Below are positions 8,970 to 19,711 of a stretch of 33,133 nt of DNA, in pieces (within the stretch, counting starts at the first letter, position 1; the number at the start of each line of letters is the position of its first letter). Under the pieces are notes generated by a model that saw only the letters and a program-made list of their open reading frames with translations, searched no databases and was not told where the DNA came from. The stretch is from Acidobacteria bacterium UBA823. GTDB taxonomy: Bacteria; Acidobacteriota; Vicinamibacteria; Vicinamibacterales; UBA823. The stretch lies in assembly GCA_002296225.1 (NCBI GenBank), contig DBHR01000024.1, positions 1-33,133 on the forward strand. Reading direction: 5' to 3'. The translations under genes and the position numbers were made by a program.

Positions 8970-10718
8970 ATGCGGCTTCGAAAACTCTTCCGCCGTTTTT
9001 ATTTGGCGTCGCTGATGGTATCGGTGATCGCCTGGCCGGCTGGCGCGCAGCAATTCGACCTGCTCGTCCGGAACGGCCGTGTCCTCGACGGTTCGGGTAG
9101 CCCGGAGTTTCGAGCCGACGTCGGTATCCTCGGCGACACCATTACCGCTGTTGGGAAACTTTCCGATGCATCGGCCGATCGTGTAATCGACGCGGCCGGG
9201 CGGCTGGTCGTACCCGGCTTTATCGACATGCACTCGCATGCCGACCGGGCGCTCATCTCGAGCAGTCGGAGGGCCCGAGAGGCGCGGAACCTCGTCCTAC
9301 AAGGGATCACGACTGTGGTCGTTGGGCCTGACGGACGAAATCCGATCTGGCCGATCACCGATGAAATCGCCGCCTATCGTCGGGGTGGCACTGCATTAAA
9401 CGTGGTGCCGATGGTTGGGCACGGGACGGTGCGAGGCGAAGTGATGGGCAACGATTACGAACGGCCTGCGACTGCTGAGGAGATCGAGCGGATGCAGATG
9501 CTCGTCCGGGAAGGCATGGACGCGGGAGCTTGGGGCTTGGGCGCAGGGCCGGAGTACCGTCCAGGGCGGTTCAGCACCACCGAGGAACTGATCGCCTTGG
9601 CGAAGGTCGTAGCCGACTATGACGGATTTTACTATGCGCATCAGCGCAGTCAGTCACCGTTGCCGCGGTGGCAGACGCCCAGCATCGCCGAAGGCTGGCG
9701 ACTAACCGGCACCGACGGGATGAAGGAGACCATAGCGATCGGACGCGTGTCTGGCATCAGGGTGGTCGGCAGCCACATCAAGGCGAAAGGTCCATCGACG
9801 TGGGGGCACTCGTCGGTGGACGTGCTACTCATCGAGCAAGCCCGAGCGTTCGGCGTCCAGGTCTACCTCGACCAATATCCGTACGAGACCTTTGGCGGTG
9901 GCGCAACCGGTGTAATCCCGCCGTGGGGGTTCGCACCACCCGGAACGGATCGCGCTGGTGGCAACGATGCGCCACTTTGGCGCACACCGGGGCTGTTAAA
10001 TAAGGACAACCTCCGCCGAAATCTCGACAATGAAGCATACGGTCCGCTTCTGATTGCCGACACCGAGTTCATGCTTGACCTCCAGGGAGGCGCCGACCGG
10101 CACATTGTCGTCTTGGCGCCGCATGACTCGAACCTCATCGGCAAAACGTTGACCGAAGTAGCTAAGGCTAACGGTCGGACGCCGGTGGAACAACTCGTCG
10201 ATTTCGCCATGGAGGGCGATGGCTCAGTGCAGTCGGGTGTACTGTTCCGACCCGTGGCTGGCCATCGGTTCGATGTCGAAAATTATATGAAACAGGAGTA
10301 CACGGCAACTGGGACCGACGGCGGTGTAACGCTGGAACCACAGCCAGGGCAGCATCCTCGCTACTTTGGCACCTATTCGCGGAAGCTCGCCCACTATGTG
10401 AAGGCGCGAGGGGTAATTTCTTTGCCGTTTGCCATCCGTTCGTCGACCGGTCTGCCAGCCCAGATTATCGGTTTGCCTGACCGTGGCTATGTGCGCGCCG
10501 GTCAGAAAGCCGACTTGATTGTGCTGGACTTCGAACGGCTGGAGGACCGTGCTACGATCCTCAGCCCCGCTCGGCCGCCTGTCGGGTTTGATTACGTGAT
10601 GGTGAATGGTGTGTTGACCGTCGATGACGGGCAGCCAACCGGCACCCTTCCAGGCGTTGTCATAGACCGGACGAAGGTGAAACCCCGACGAGCGGCGACG
10701 GACTCTGTCCGGGGTTGA
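8970..10718 (+). CDS. Exported D-aminoacylase-like amidohydrolase
   Basis: The 582-residue protein has a signal peptide (RLRKLFRRF, hydrophobic core, PAGAQQ) and an amidohydrolase barrel. Family motifs are GFIDMHSHAD (His88, His90), YYAHQRS (His224), VGSHIKAKG (His269) and TGTDGG (Asp450), in the order seen in N-acyl-D-amino-acid deacylases. Characterised D-aminoacylase has a metal-binding Cys in the segment following TTVVVG; here that segment reads VVVGPDGRNP, so the Cys is absent. The reaction is probably hydrolysis of an N-acyl-amino acid or dipeptide, but the changed metal site makes D-specificity uncertain. ATG 8970 is preferred because GGAGAG lies four bases upstream; an ATG at 8958 overlaps that ribosome-binding site. 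The next gene starts 11 bases after the stop. Confidence 0.85.
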   Translation: MRLRKLFRRFYLASLMVSVIAWPAGAQQFDLLVRNGRVLDGSGSPEFRADVGILGDTITAVGKLSDASADRVIDAAGRLVVPGFIDMHSHADRALISSSRRAREARNLVLQGITTVVVGPDGRNPIWPITDEIAAYRRGGTALNVVPMVGHGTVRGEVMGNDYERPATAEEIERMQMLVREGMDAGAWGLGAGPEYRPGRFSTTEELIALAKVVADYDGFYYAHQRSQSPLPRWQTPSIAEGWRLTGTDGMKETIAIGRVSGIRVVGSHIKAKGPSTWGHSSVDVLLIEQARAFGVQVYLDQYPYETFGGGATGVIPPWGFAPPGTDRAGGNDAPLWRTPGLLNKDNLRRNLDNEAYGPLLIADTEFMLDLQGGADRHIVVLAPHDSNLIGKTLTEVAKANGRTPVEQLVDFAMEGDGSVQSGVLFRPVAGHRFDVENYMKQEYTATGTDGGVTLEPQPGQHPRYFGTYSRKLAHYVKARGVISLPFAIRSSTGLPAQIIGLPDRGYVRAGQKADLIVLDFERLEDRATILSPARPPVGFDYVMVNGVLTVDDGQPTGTLPGVVIDRTKVKPRRAATDSVRG

Positions 10719-10729
10719 GAAAGGGGAGA

Positions 10730-11263
10730 ATGACTATCTTGCGGTGGTTTACGGTTCTTGCGGTGGTGACGCAGGTGACGGCCGGGGCGGCGGGTCAGAG
10801 TGACGCCGGCCTCGCTGATGCACGTGCCTACCTCCGGGTCTCAGATCGACTGGGCACGGCCGGCCAGATCACCTACGACGAAGTGGTGGCGGTGAAAGCC
10901 GCTGGTTATGACGTCGTTGTCAACTTAGCGCCGGCCGACGAAGAGCGAAACTCGCTGGAAGGTTTCCACGTTACGCAGGAAGGGATGACCTACGTCCAGA
11001 TCCCTGTCTCGTGGCAGGAGCCCAGTCAACGCGATCTACAGCTCTTTTTCGATGTAATGAGGGCGAATGAAGACCGGAACGTCTTTGTGCACTGCTTCGC
11101 CAATATGCGGGTGTCCGCCTTCGTGTTTCTCTACCGCACACTACATGGTGGTGTTCCGGAAGACGAAGCCAGAGCCGATATGGCTAAGATTTGGGATCCT
11201 GCGACACAGCCGCAGTGGTCAGCTTTTATCGACGAAGCAAAACGTTTAGCAGGCAGCCAGTAG
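10730..11263 (+). CDS. Exported protein-tyrosine-phosphatase-like protein
   Basis: The 177-residue product starts with a signal peptide (TILRWFTVLAVVTQ, then AGAAGQS). The mature part resembles small dual-specificity or DUF442-like phosphatases: YDVVVNLAP near residues 60-68, a conserved acidic stretch, and VHCFANMRVSAF with Cys122 and Arg127. The P-loop of classical protein tyrosine phosphatases is C-x5-R; here it is C-x4-R, as in a related bacterial family with HCxxNxR. Phosphatase activity is therefore possible but not proven. ATG 10730 is chosen over a TTG at 10715 because a purine-rich AGGGGAGA directly precedes it. It sits between the D-aminoacylase-like gene and an M20 peptidase gene, with spacers of 11 and 6 bases, so it is probably in their operon. 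Confidence 0.72.
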   Translation: MTILRWFTVLAVVTQVTAGAAGQSDAGLADARAYLRVSDRLGTAGQITYDEVVAVKAAGYDVVVNLAPADEERNSLEGFHVTQEGMTYVQIPVSWQEPSQRDLQLFFDVMRANEDRNVFVHCFANMRVSAFVFLYRTLHGGVPEDEARADMAKIWDPATQPQWSAFIDEAKRLAGSQ

Positions 11264-11269
11264 CGGTCC

Positions 11270-12397
11270 ATGACCCCAGTCGACCCTGTTGCGTACACGT
11301 GCGACTTACTCCGCTTCAACACGATCAATCCGCCGGGTGAAGAGCGCACTTGCGCGCACCATATCGGCCGGTTGCTCGAAAATGGTGGCTTCCGTGTCGC
11401 GTATCATGAATTTGCAGAAAAGCGGACGAGTTTGATTGCTCAACTCGATGGGTCCAGCGACGAGCCACCGATCTGTTTCACCGGCCACATCGATGTTGTG
11501 CCGCTAGGCATGGCACCGTGGCACTATGACCCGTTCACGGGCGAGTGCCATGGCGACAAGCTTTATGGTCGCGGGTCGACCGACATGAAGGGTGCGCTCG
11601 CGGCGATGGTGCTCGCGGCGCTGCGCTTGGCCGGGCTACCAGAACGAAAGGCTGGTTTGGTATTGGTGCTCACGGCGGGCGAGGAGACGCACTGCGAGGG
11701 TGCACATCATCTAGCTGCGCAACCAGCCGCGCTTGGGTCGGCCGGTGCCATTGTCGTCGGCGAACCAACGGCAAATGAGCCGCTCGTTGGACACAAGGGG
11801 CTCGTCAGATACCGTATCAAGACAACTGGCGTCACGGCGCATGCCTCGATGCCCGAGCAGGGTGATAACGCAATTCACAAAATCGCCGACGTCGTGAAAG
11901 GCTTAGAGCGGTTTGATTTCGGTCTTGCGGCGCATCCGGTGATGGGTTCACCCACCCTCAACGTTGGGACGATCACCGGGGGCCTCAATATTAACTCTGT
12001 GCCTGATGAGGCGGAGATCGGCGTTGACATTCGAACGATTCCTGGCCAGACGGCTAATGGCATTCAAGAACGGCTACAGGCAGCGCTGGGCAGCGAAGTC
12101 GATGTCGCAAACATTGCCAACGAAGACAGCATCCTTACCGACACCCGCGACGACTGGGTGCAGCAAGTCTACGACGTGATGGAACCGCTGCTTGGCTGCC
12201 GACCAGAGCCGGCGACCGCCGTCTACTTCACCGATGGGTCGGTGCTGAAGCCATTCTACGGCGGGCCGCCAACCGTGATTCTCGGTCCTGGTGAGCCGAC
12301 CTGCGCCCACAAAACCGACGAATATTGTTCGATCGGAAAGTTGGAAACAGCGACTGAAGCCTACTTCGAGATCATGCGTCGCTGGTCGGGCGTGTGA
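11270..12397 (+). CDS. M20 family metallopeptidase (ArgE/DapE/acylase type)
   Basis: The 375-residue protein has all M20 signatures: TGHIDVVP (metal ligand His73, Asp75), GRGSTDMKG (bridging Asp105), TAGEET (Glu138 general base, Glu139 ligand), VVGEPT (Glu165) and CAHKTDEY near the C-terminus with the last His ligand. A dimerisation domain lies between about residues 175 and 290. No signal peptide is seen, so it is likely cytoplasmic. Members remove N-acyl groups from amino acids or cleave dipeptides. An ArgE or DapE role cannot be chosen from sequence; the context, downstream of an exported D-aminoacylase-like enzyme, favours catabolism of acyl-amino acids or dipeptides after uptake. The start lies 6 bases after the previous stop. 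Confidence 0.9.
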   Translation: MTPVDPVAYTCDLLRFNTINPPGEERTCAHHIGRLLENGGFRVAYHEFAEKRTSLIAQLDGSSDEPPICFTGHIDVVPLGMAPWHYDPFTGECHGDKLYGRGSTDMKGALAAMVLAALRLAGLPERKAGLVLVLTAGEETHCEGAHHLAAQPAALGSAGAIVVGEPTANEPLVGHKGLVRYRIKTTGVTAHASMPEQGDNAIHKIADVVKGLERFDFGLAAHPVMGSPTLNVGTITGGLNINSVPDEAEIGVDIRTIPGQTANGIQERLQAALGSEVDVANIANEDSILTDTRDDWVQQVYDVMEPLLGCRPEPATAVYFTDGSVLKPFYGGPPTVILGPGEPTCAHKTDEYCSIGKLETATEAYFEIMRRWSGV

Positions 12398-12501
12398 CAA
12401 AACGGCATCACGTTACACCCAGAGAGTTCCATTTCATCAAGCCGACCTCGAGCAACCAGATAAACGGTATGCGTAAAGGTTCCCCGCGGCTTTGGGTCGG
12501 C

Positions 12502-13308
12502 CTATCGTGCTAGTAGCGCGCTCGCGCCAGCCCGGATTAGACCAGCCTCGCCGGAGGCCTGAAAGAAGCTGAATCCTTCTCGGTCGCGCCAGCCGAACGG
12601 GCCGCCTAGTTTCTTGCCGGCGGCGAGCGTGTCGTTACGGATCTTGTCGATGAGAGCTTGGTATCGCGGGTCATCCTGCGCGTAGCCGGTGAAGCTTCCG
12701 ATGTCGCCACTTGCCGCGAACACAACGTCGATGCCGGGCACGGCGGCAATCTGGTCCGCGATCTCAATGCCATCAGGTGATTCGATCATCACGATCATCA
12801 GGATGTTGTCGTTCGCGGTCTCACGGTAGTCTCGGCCCCACAGCGCGCCATACTGGCCGCTGCCGCGACTGCGCCGCCCCTCGGGCGGATATTTCGCATA
12901 GCGGACGGCGGCTTCGGCTTTTTCCACTGTCGCGACCATCGGAACAATGATTCCGAGCGCGCCGATGTCGGTCGCTTTCTGGATGTCGCCCTCGGTCGCG
13001 TCCGGCACCCGAATGACCGGAATCGCCGGTGCGTCCTTGCAGGCCCAGATCATCCTAGCAACCTCTGAGTAAGTCAGCGGGCTGTGTTGCATTTCGATCC
13101 AGATAAAGTCGAAGCCGGCGCTAGCCATGGCGCAATAGATGTTTGGATCGGACGTGGAAACCGTGCCGCCGACGACAGAATCGCCGTTCAGCAACTTCTG
13201 TTTCGCCGTGTTATAGGTGCGGCCAGGCTGAGCATCGACCACTGACCCAACCAGTACGCACAGCACTGCTATTAGCACGGTGACTCGGATAATTCGTCGT
13301 GAGGTCAT
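12502..13308 (-). CDS. Exported HpcH/HpaI aldolase/citrate lyase-family protein
   Basis: The 268-residue product combines a clear signal peptide (RRIIRVTVLIAVLCVLVGSVVDAQ) with an HpcH/HpaI-type TIM barrel. The catalytic positions of class II pyruvate-dependent aldolases can be seen: His75 in EMQHSP, Arg100 in VIRVPDA, metal ligand Glu176 in MIESPDG and metal ligand Asp202 in AASGDIG. Members cleave or form 4-hydroxy-2-oxo acids. Export is unusual, because most members are cytoplasmic catabolic enzymes. ATG 13308 is preferred: GGAG lies six bases upstream, and the ATG at 13320 includes that site. It follows the FG-GAP repeat gene by about 26 bases on the same strand, so they form a pair. The substrate is unknown. 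Confidence 0.82.
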   Translation of the reverse strand: MTSRRIIRVTVLIAVLCVLVGSVVDAQPGRTYNTAKQKLLNGDSVVGGTVSTSDPNIYCAMASAGFDFIWIEMQHSPLTYSEVARMIWACKDAPAIPVIRVPDATEGDIQKATDIGALGIIVPMVATVEKAEAAVRYAKYPPEGRRSRGSGQYGALWGRDYRETANDNILMIVMIESPDGIEIADQIAAVPGIDVVFAASGDIGSFTGYAQDDPRYQALIDKIRNDTLAAGKKLGGPFGWRDREGFSFFQASGEAGLIRAGASALLAR

Positions 13309-13334
13309 CTTCGACTCCATTTGTCAGAGGGTGA

Positions 13335-14507
13335 CTAACGACCGCGGACTGAGGACCACGGGCTGTCGACGATCGATTGATTCTCGTACCACTTCAGATT
13401 CGCGGTAGCCGAACCGATGCAGGCAATATCCAGGCGTCCGTCGACGTTAAAATCGGCAAGCGCGCACGCTGCGGCAGCCATGCCACCGTCGTCAATCACC
13501 TGTTTTATCCATTCGCCATCCAACGATCGGTAGAGCGCAACCTGTGCGCCACGGCGGGCACCGACGATGATCTCATCGGCGCCATCCCCGTCGATATCGC
13601 CGACAATGAGCGTGTGGCCGTCTTCGAGGGTGTTGTCGATTATGTTACGTAGCCAAGTCCCATTGTCCTGAGTGTAGACGACAACTTGATGACCGTGCCA
13701 CGGGTCAATCGTGGCGATGTAGTCCTGATCACCCACGCGTCCGAGGCCGACTTCGCTCGACCCGCTGGCGGGCCAGTCAGCCGGATCGCCAGCGTGGATC
13801 CGGGAGCGTGTCCACTGGCCGTTGTCATACCGATGCAGATGTACACCGAGGAAGCTTGCGCTCAGGAGCGATTGTCGAGATGTCGAGTCGTCCCATTCGA
13901 TCGGTTGGATACCGTGGACGATTCCACCATCGTTCGCAACAAGCGACCGGCTCCAGTCGTCCGGGTCATACGCGTAGATCGGTGTGTCGCCGCGGTACTC
14001 CGGTGGCTGTGACGTCGCACCGGCCAGCGGGGCATTAATGAGCCGGAGAGCCTCACCGAGGTCGATCCATCGCAGCCGGTGCGAGGTCGGGACGCGGTCG
14101 ATTTCCTGGATGGACCACGGTGCCGCTGGGTCGCTTTCGTGTCTGAGGATTGAGACAATTCCCTCACTTCGATCAGGACGCGTCGAGAAACCCTCCGCCA
14201 GCGCGATCTCTGGAATGCCGTCATCATCGAGATCGTGCACTGCAAGGTTGATCATGCCGGCGCGGTTTCCTGCAATAACATGCCGTTGCCAGCTAGGGTT
14301 CTCGAACCAAACGAGCTCACTTAGCCGGCTGGCGAGGGCGATGAGGTCCGTTCGCCCGTCTGCGTTCAGGTCAGTCGCCACGACCTGGTAGCCACCGCTG
14401 AGTTCGGTGGCGATCGTGTGTCCAGTGAAGGTAGTTTGCGCGCCGGTTGGCATCGGTGCCAGGGTGACTATAGCGAAGGTTAAGGCGCTTGGTGTGAGTC
14501 GTTGCAT
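13335..14507 (-). CDS. Exported FG-GAP/VCBS repeat protein
   Basis: The 390-residue protein has a signal peptide (ALTFAIVTLAPMPTGAQ) and a repeat architecture of the FG-GAP/VCBS beta-propeller type. Four calcium-binding D-x-[DN]-x-DG-x-x-[DE] loops are visible: residues 46-54, 92-100, 304-312 and 352-360. The spacing leaves room for further, degenerate blades in the middle. Such proteins bind calcium and usually act as extracellular or surface binding modules; no enzymatic domain is evident. It is the first gene of a pair with the exported aldolase. The start lacks a strong ribosome-binding site, but the signal peptide begins there. Confidence 0.85.
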   Translation of the reverse strand: MQRLTPSALTFAIVTLAPMPTGAQTTFTGHTIATELSGGYQVVATDLNADGRTDLIALASRLSELVWFENPSWQRHVIAGNRAGMINLAVHDLDDDGIPEIALAEGFSTRPDRSEGIVSILRHESDPAAPWSIQEIDRVPTSHRLRWIDLGEALRLINAPLAGATSQPPEYRGDTPIYAYDPDDWSRSLVANDGGIVHGIQPIEWDDSTSRQSLLSASFLGVHLHRYDNGQWTRSRIHAGDPADWPASGSSEVGLGRVGDQDYIATIDPWHGHQVVVYTQDNGTWLRNIIDNTLEDGHTLIVGDIDGDGADEIIVGARRGAQVALYRSLDGEWIKQVIDDGGMAAAACALADFNVDGRLDIACIGSATANLKWYENQSIVDSPWSSVRGR

Positions 14508-14834
14508 GGACCGTGACCTAACCTTCAGTGAGCCCGATCATTGCAAAGCTGTTGTTGCGGTTATCGCCGTTTTTCGTCCGAGCGCCGCCGCCTTCGATGA
14601 GGACGGACACGGCGAATGCCGACGGCACTGTCTGGTACGCATCTGCGCCTAGCAGAAAAGCGAGGGTGAACGATAGCAGAGACGGCCTACTGCCGGAAGA
14701 GGCACGCATAATTCTTGCCTTTGTCCACCGCCACCGATGGTCACGGTGCCGAGAATGATACAGTAATCGATTATTCCTACCGCGCGCGACCAAAGGCCGC
14801 CGTTTCCGTCGCTGGTCGCGAGGAGGCGTTGTTC
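14508..14834. other. Intergenic region between divergent FG-GAP and BNR-repeat genes
   Basis: These 327 bases separate two divergently transcribed exported-protein genes and should hold both promoters. I find no convincing -35/-10 pair in either direction. Weak extended -10-like stretches are TGATACAGT at 14756-14764 (plus) and TGCTATCGT at 14670-14678 (minus). Short reading frames on both strands lack good ribosome-binding sites and family signatures. Confidence 0.5.
14821..14826 (+). promoter_or_regulatory. Ribosome-binding site of the BNR-repeat gene
   Basis: AGGAGG eight bases before the ATG at 14835. It fixes that start, which also begins the signal peptide, against an in-frame extension beginning at 14715. 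Confidence 0.8.
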
Positions 14835-17907
<3,073 letters not shown>

Positions 17908-17918
<11 letters not shown>

Positions 17919-18711
17919 CGCGCAGCGCCTTGTGCGCCGGTCGGGTTTAGCGGCAGCCGTCGTTACTTCTGTCATCGCGGCCGGGGCTTGGTTAATGGCT
18001 CGCACCACGCCAGAGACGATCTGGAGATACGAGATCGTGGGCGAGTACCCACACGACCCGAACGCATTTACGCAAGGATTGTATTTCGAGGGCGGGCATC
18101 TGTTTGAAGGCACTGGTCGTCGCGGCGAGTCGGCTGTGCGGAAACTGGAGCTGGACACGGGCCGGGTAGTTGAGCAAGCTGATCTACAGCCGTGGTTCTT
18201 TGGCGAAGGGATCGCTCCATGGGGTGATCGGATCTATCAGCTGACTTGGGTGGCTGGTGTTGGGTTCATCTACGACAAAGAAAGTTTCGAGCCTGAAGGA
18301 CAATTTCAATACGACACGGAAGGATGGGGGCTGACGCACGATGAACGGTCCTTCATCATGAGCGACGGCTCAGCTGATTTGTCGTTCCGGCATCCGGTCA
18401 GTTTCCGCGAGCTTCGGCGACTGCCCGTCTCCGATGAAATGGGGCCGGTGGTCGCGCTAAACGAGCTCGAGTATGTCGACGGATACATCTGGGCCAACAT
18501 CTGGCACCGGGACGAGCTGGTGGCCATTGATCCCGAAACCGGGGTCGTCGTCGGAAGACTCGATTTGTCTGACCTCATGGCCGGCGCACGTCCGGCGGAT
18601 CCCGAGGGCGTGCTGAACGGTATTGCCCACGACCCGTCGACTGGACACTTCTTCGTCACAGGCAAGCTGTGGTCGCGGGTCTTTGAGATTCGCCTGACCG
18701 AACCGAACTAG
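17908..18711 (+). CDS. Glutaminyl-peptide cyclotransferase (plant/bacterial-type QC)
   Basis: The 267-residue protein has an N-terminal hydrophobic segment (residues 13-30), giving export or a membrane anchor, and a five-bladed propeller of the bacterial/plant glutamine cyclotransferase type. Signatures are YPHDPNAFTQGL near 47-58, FGEGIAPWGDRIYQLTW, TEGWGLTHD, LNELEYVDGYIWANIW and VLNGIAHDP with FFVTGKLW near the C-terminus. These enzymes convert N-terminal Gln of peptides to pyroglutamate, releasing ammonia. ATG 17908 is taken as start; a GTG lies one codon upstream. The gene overlaps the BNR-repeat gene and is followed 3 bases later by a cupin gene, so the three probably form an operon. 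The product could modify exported proteins or peptide substrates. Confidence 0.9.
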
Positions 18712-18714
18712 TCG

Positions 18715-19080
18715 ATGCCGAGGTTTCTGGAGCAGCCCAGCGTCGTAAAGGCGGTGGGGAACATACCGAAACAGATTGAGGAATTTGCTGGACGCGTTAA
18801 TTCGGACGACCCAGACGTCAGCGTTGCGCGTATGCGTTCTCCTGAAGGCTGGTGCGAACCCGGGCAGCGGCCGGCGTTTCAGGAAATCACGCTCGTACTC
18901 GATGGTATGGTTCGAGTCGAGCATGAGGGTGGAGTGATTAACGTCCGTGCCGGCCAGGCAGTCGTGGCTCGGCCAGGCGAGTGGGTGCGATACAGTAGTC
19001 CAGAGCCTGGTGGAGCGAACTACATCGCGGTCTGCACGCCGGCGTTCTCTCAAGAAAAAGTTAACCGCGACGCCGAATAG
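18715..19080 (+). CDS. Small single-domain cupin protein
   Basis: The 121-residue protein carries a cupin barrel core: FQEITLVLDGMVRVEHEGG near residues 59-77 and VRAGQAVVARPGEWVRYSSP near 80-99. The usual HxH metal-binding pair of the first cupin motif is not evident (the stretch before it reads CEPGQRPAFQE), so metal binding is uncertain. No signal peptide is seen. The start lies 3 bases after the stop of the cyclotransferase gene, indicating co-translation. Function cannot be predicted beyond binding of a small ligand; sugar-like or acidic ligands are common in the fold. Confidence 0.75.
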   Translation: MPRFLEQPSVVKAVGNIPKQIEEFAGRVNSDDPDVSVARMRSPEGWCEPGQRPAFQEITLVLDGMVRVEHEGGVINVRAGQAVVARPGEWVRYSSPEPGGANYIAVCTPAFSQEKVNRDAE

Positions 19081-19104
19081 CACCAACCACTGCAAGAATG
19101 GTCA

Positions 19105-19590
19105 ATGTCGTGGCATGACCCGAAGTTGTTCGTGGGAGCCAACTACTGCTGCGGCGGTCAGGTCTTACCGGTCCTCGTGACTCTCGCGATCGGGACGTCC
19201 CCGGTAAACTTTCAATCGATGTCACCTTCTCAGTTTAGGCCGTGCCCAGACACCCCAAATTGCGTGTCGAGTGACGCGCGGGATGCGGTGCATCAGGTAG
19301 CTGCGTTCGACCTAGCCGCCGATGCTGACGTCGTGTGGGCGGGCGTCCACGCGGCAGTTCGGGCGATGTCACGTGTCAGGATTGTGGCGGTGACGAACGA
19401 GCGATTGCATGCGGAGTGCCATAGTGCGGTGTTCGGGTTTGTCGATGACTTGGAACTTGAACTTCGGATCAAAGACCGGCAGGTCGCAGTACGTTCGGCC
19501 GCGCGCACCGGTCGTTGGGACCTAGGCGTGAACCGCCGCCGGGTCGAGCGGCTCCGGACCGCACTTAGGGTTGAGCGCCTCATTCACTGA
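19105..19590 (+). CDS. DUF1499 domain-containing protein
   Basis: The product, at most 161 residues, contains the DUF1499 signatures FRPCPDTPNCVSSDA, then HAECHSAVFGFVDDLEL and a C-terminal SAARTGRWDLGVNRRRVERL. The function of the family is unknown. The start is uncertain: ATG 19105 gives an N-terminal stretch with a weak hydrophobic segment, whereas ATG 19219 begins seven residues before the conserved domain. Neither has a good ribosome-binding site. The gene lies 24 bases after the cupin gene and may be the last of that operon. Confidence 0.78.
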   Translation: MSWHDPKLFVGANYCCGGQVLPVLVTLAIGTSPVNFQSMSPSQFRPCPDTPNCVSSDARDAVHQVAAFDLAADADVVWAGVHAAVRAMSRVRIVAVTNERLHAECHSAVFGFVDDLELELRIKDRQVAVRSAARTGRWDLGVNRRRVERLRTALRVERLIH

Positions 19591-19711
19591 CTCGTCTGGC
19601 CGGTCAGCACGCTCGCGTCGGAACGGGCCTCTACCATAAACTGAGCCAAAAAGTTGTGCGTCGCTCGCTCCGACGGTGTCGCGACGTGCAGGGCTCATCG
19701 GAGTGTCATAG

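Noticed and set aside
8855..8971. 39-codon N-terminal extension of the S9 peptidase
   Set aside because: It lies in the divergent spacer, would bury the signal peptide and lacks a ribosome-binding site, whereas AGGAGG precedes ATG 8854.
14518..14793. Small minus-strand gene upstream of the FG-GAP gene (up to 91 residues, with a hydrophobic middle)
   Set aside because: No good ribosome-binding site, no recognisable family; could be real, but the sequence alone does not support it.
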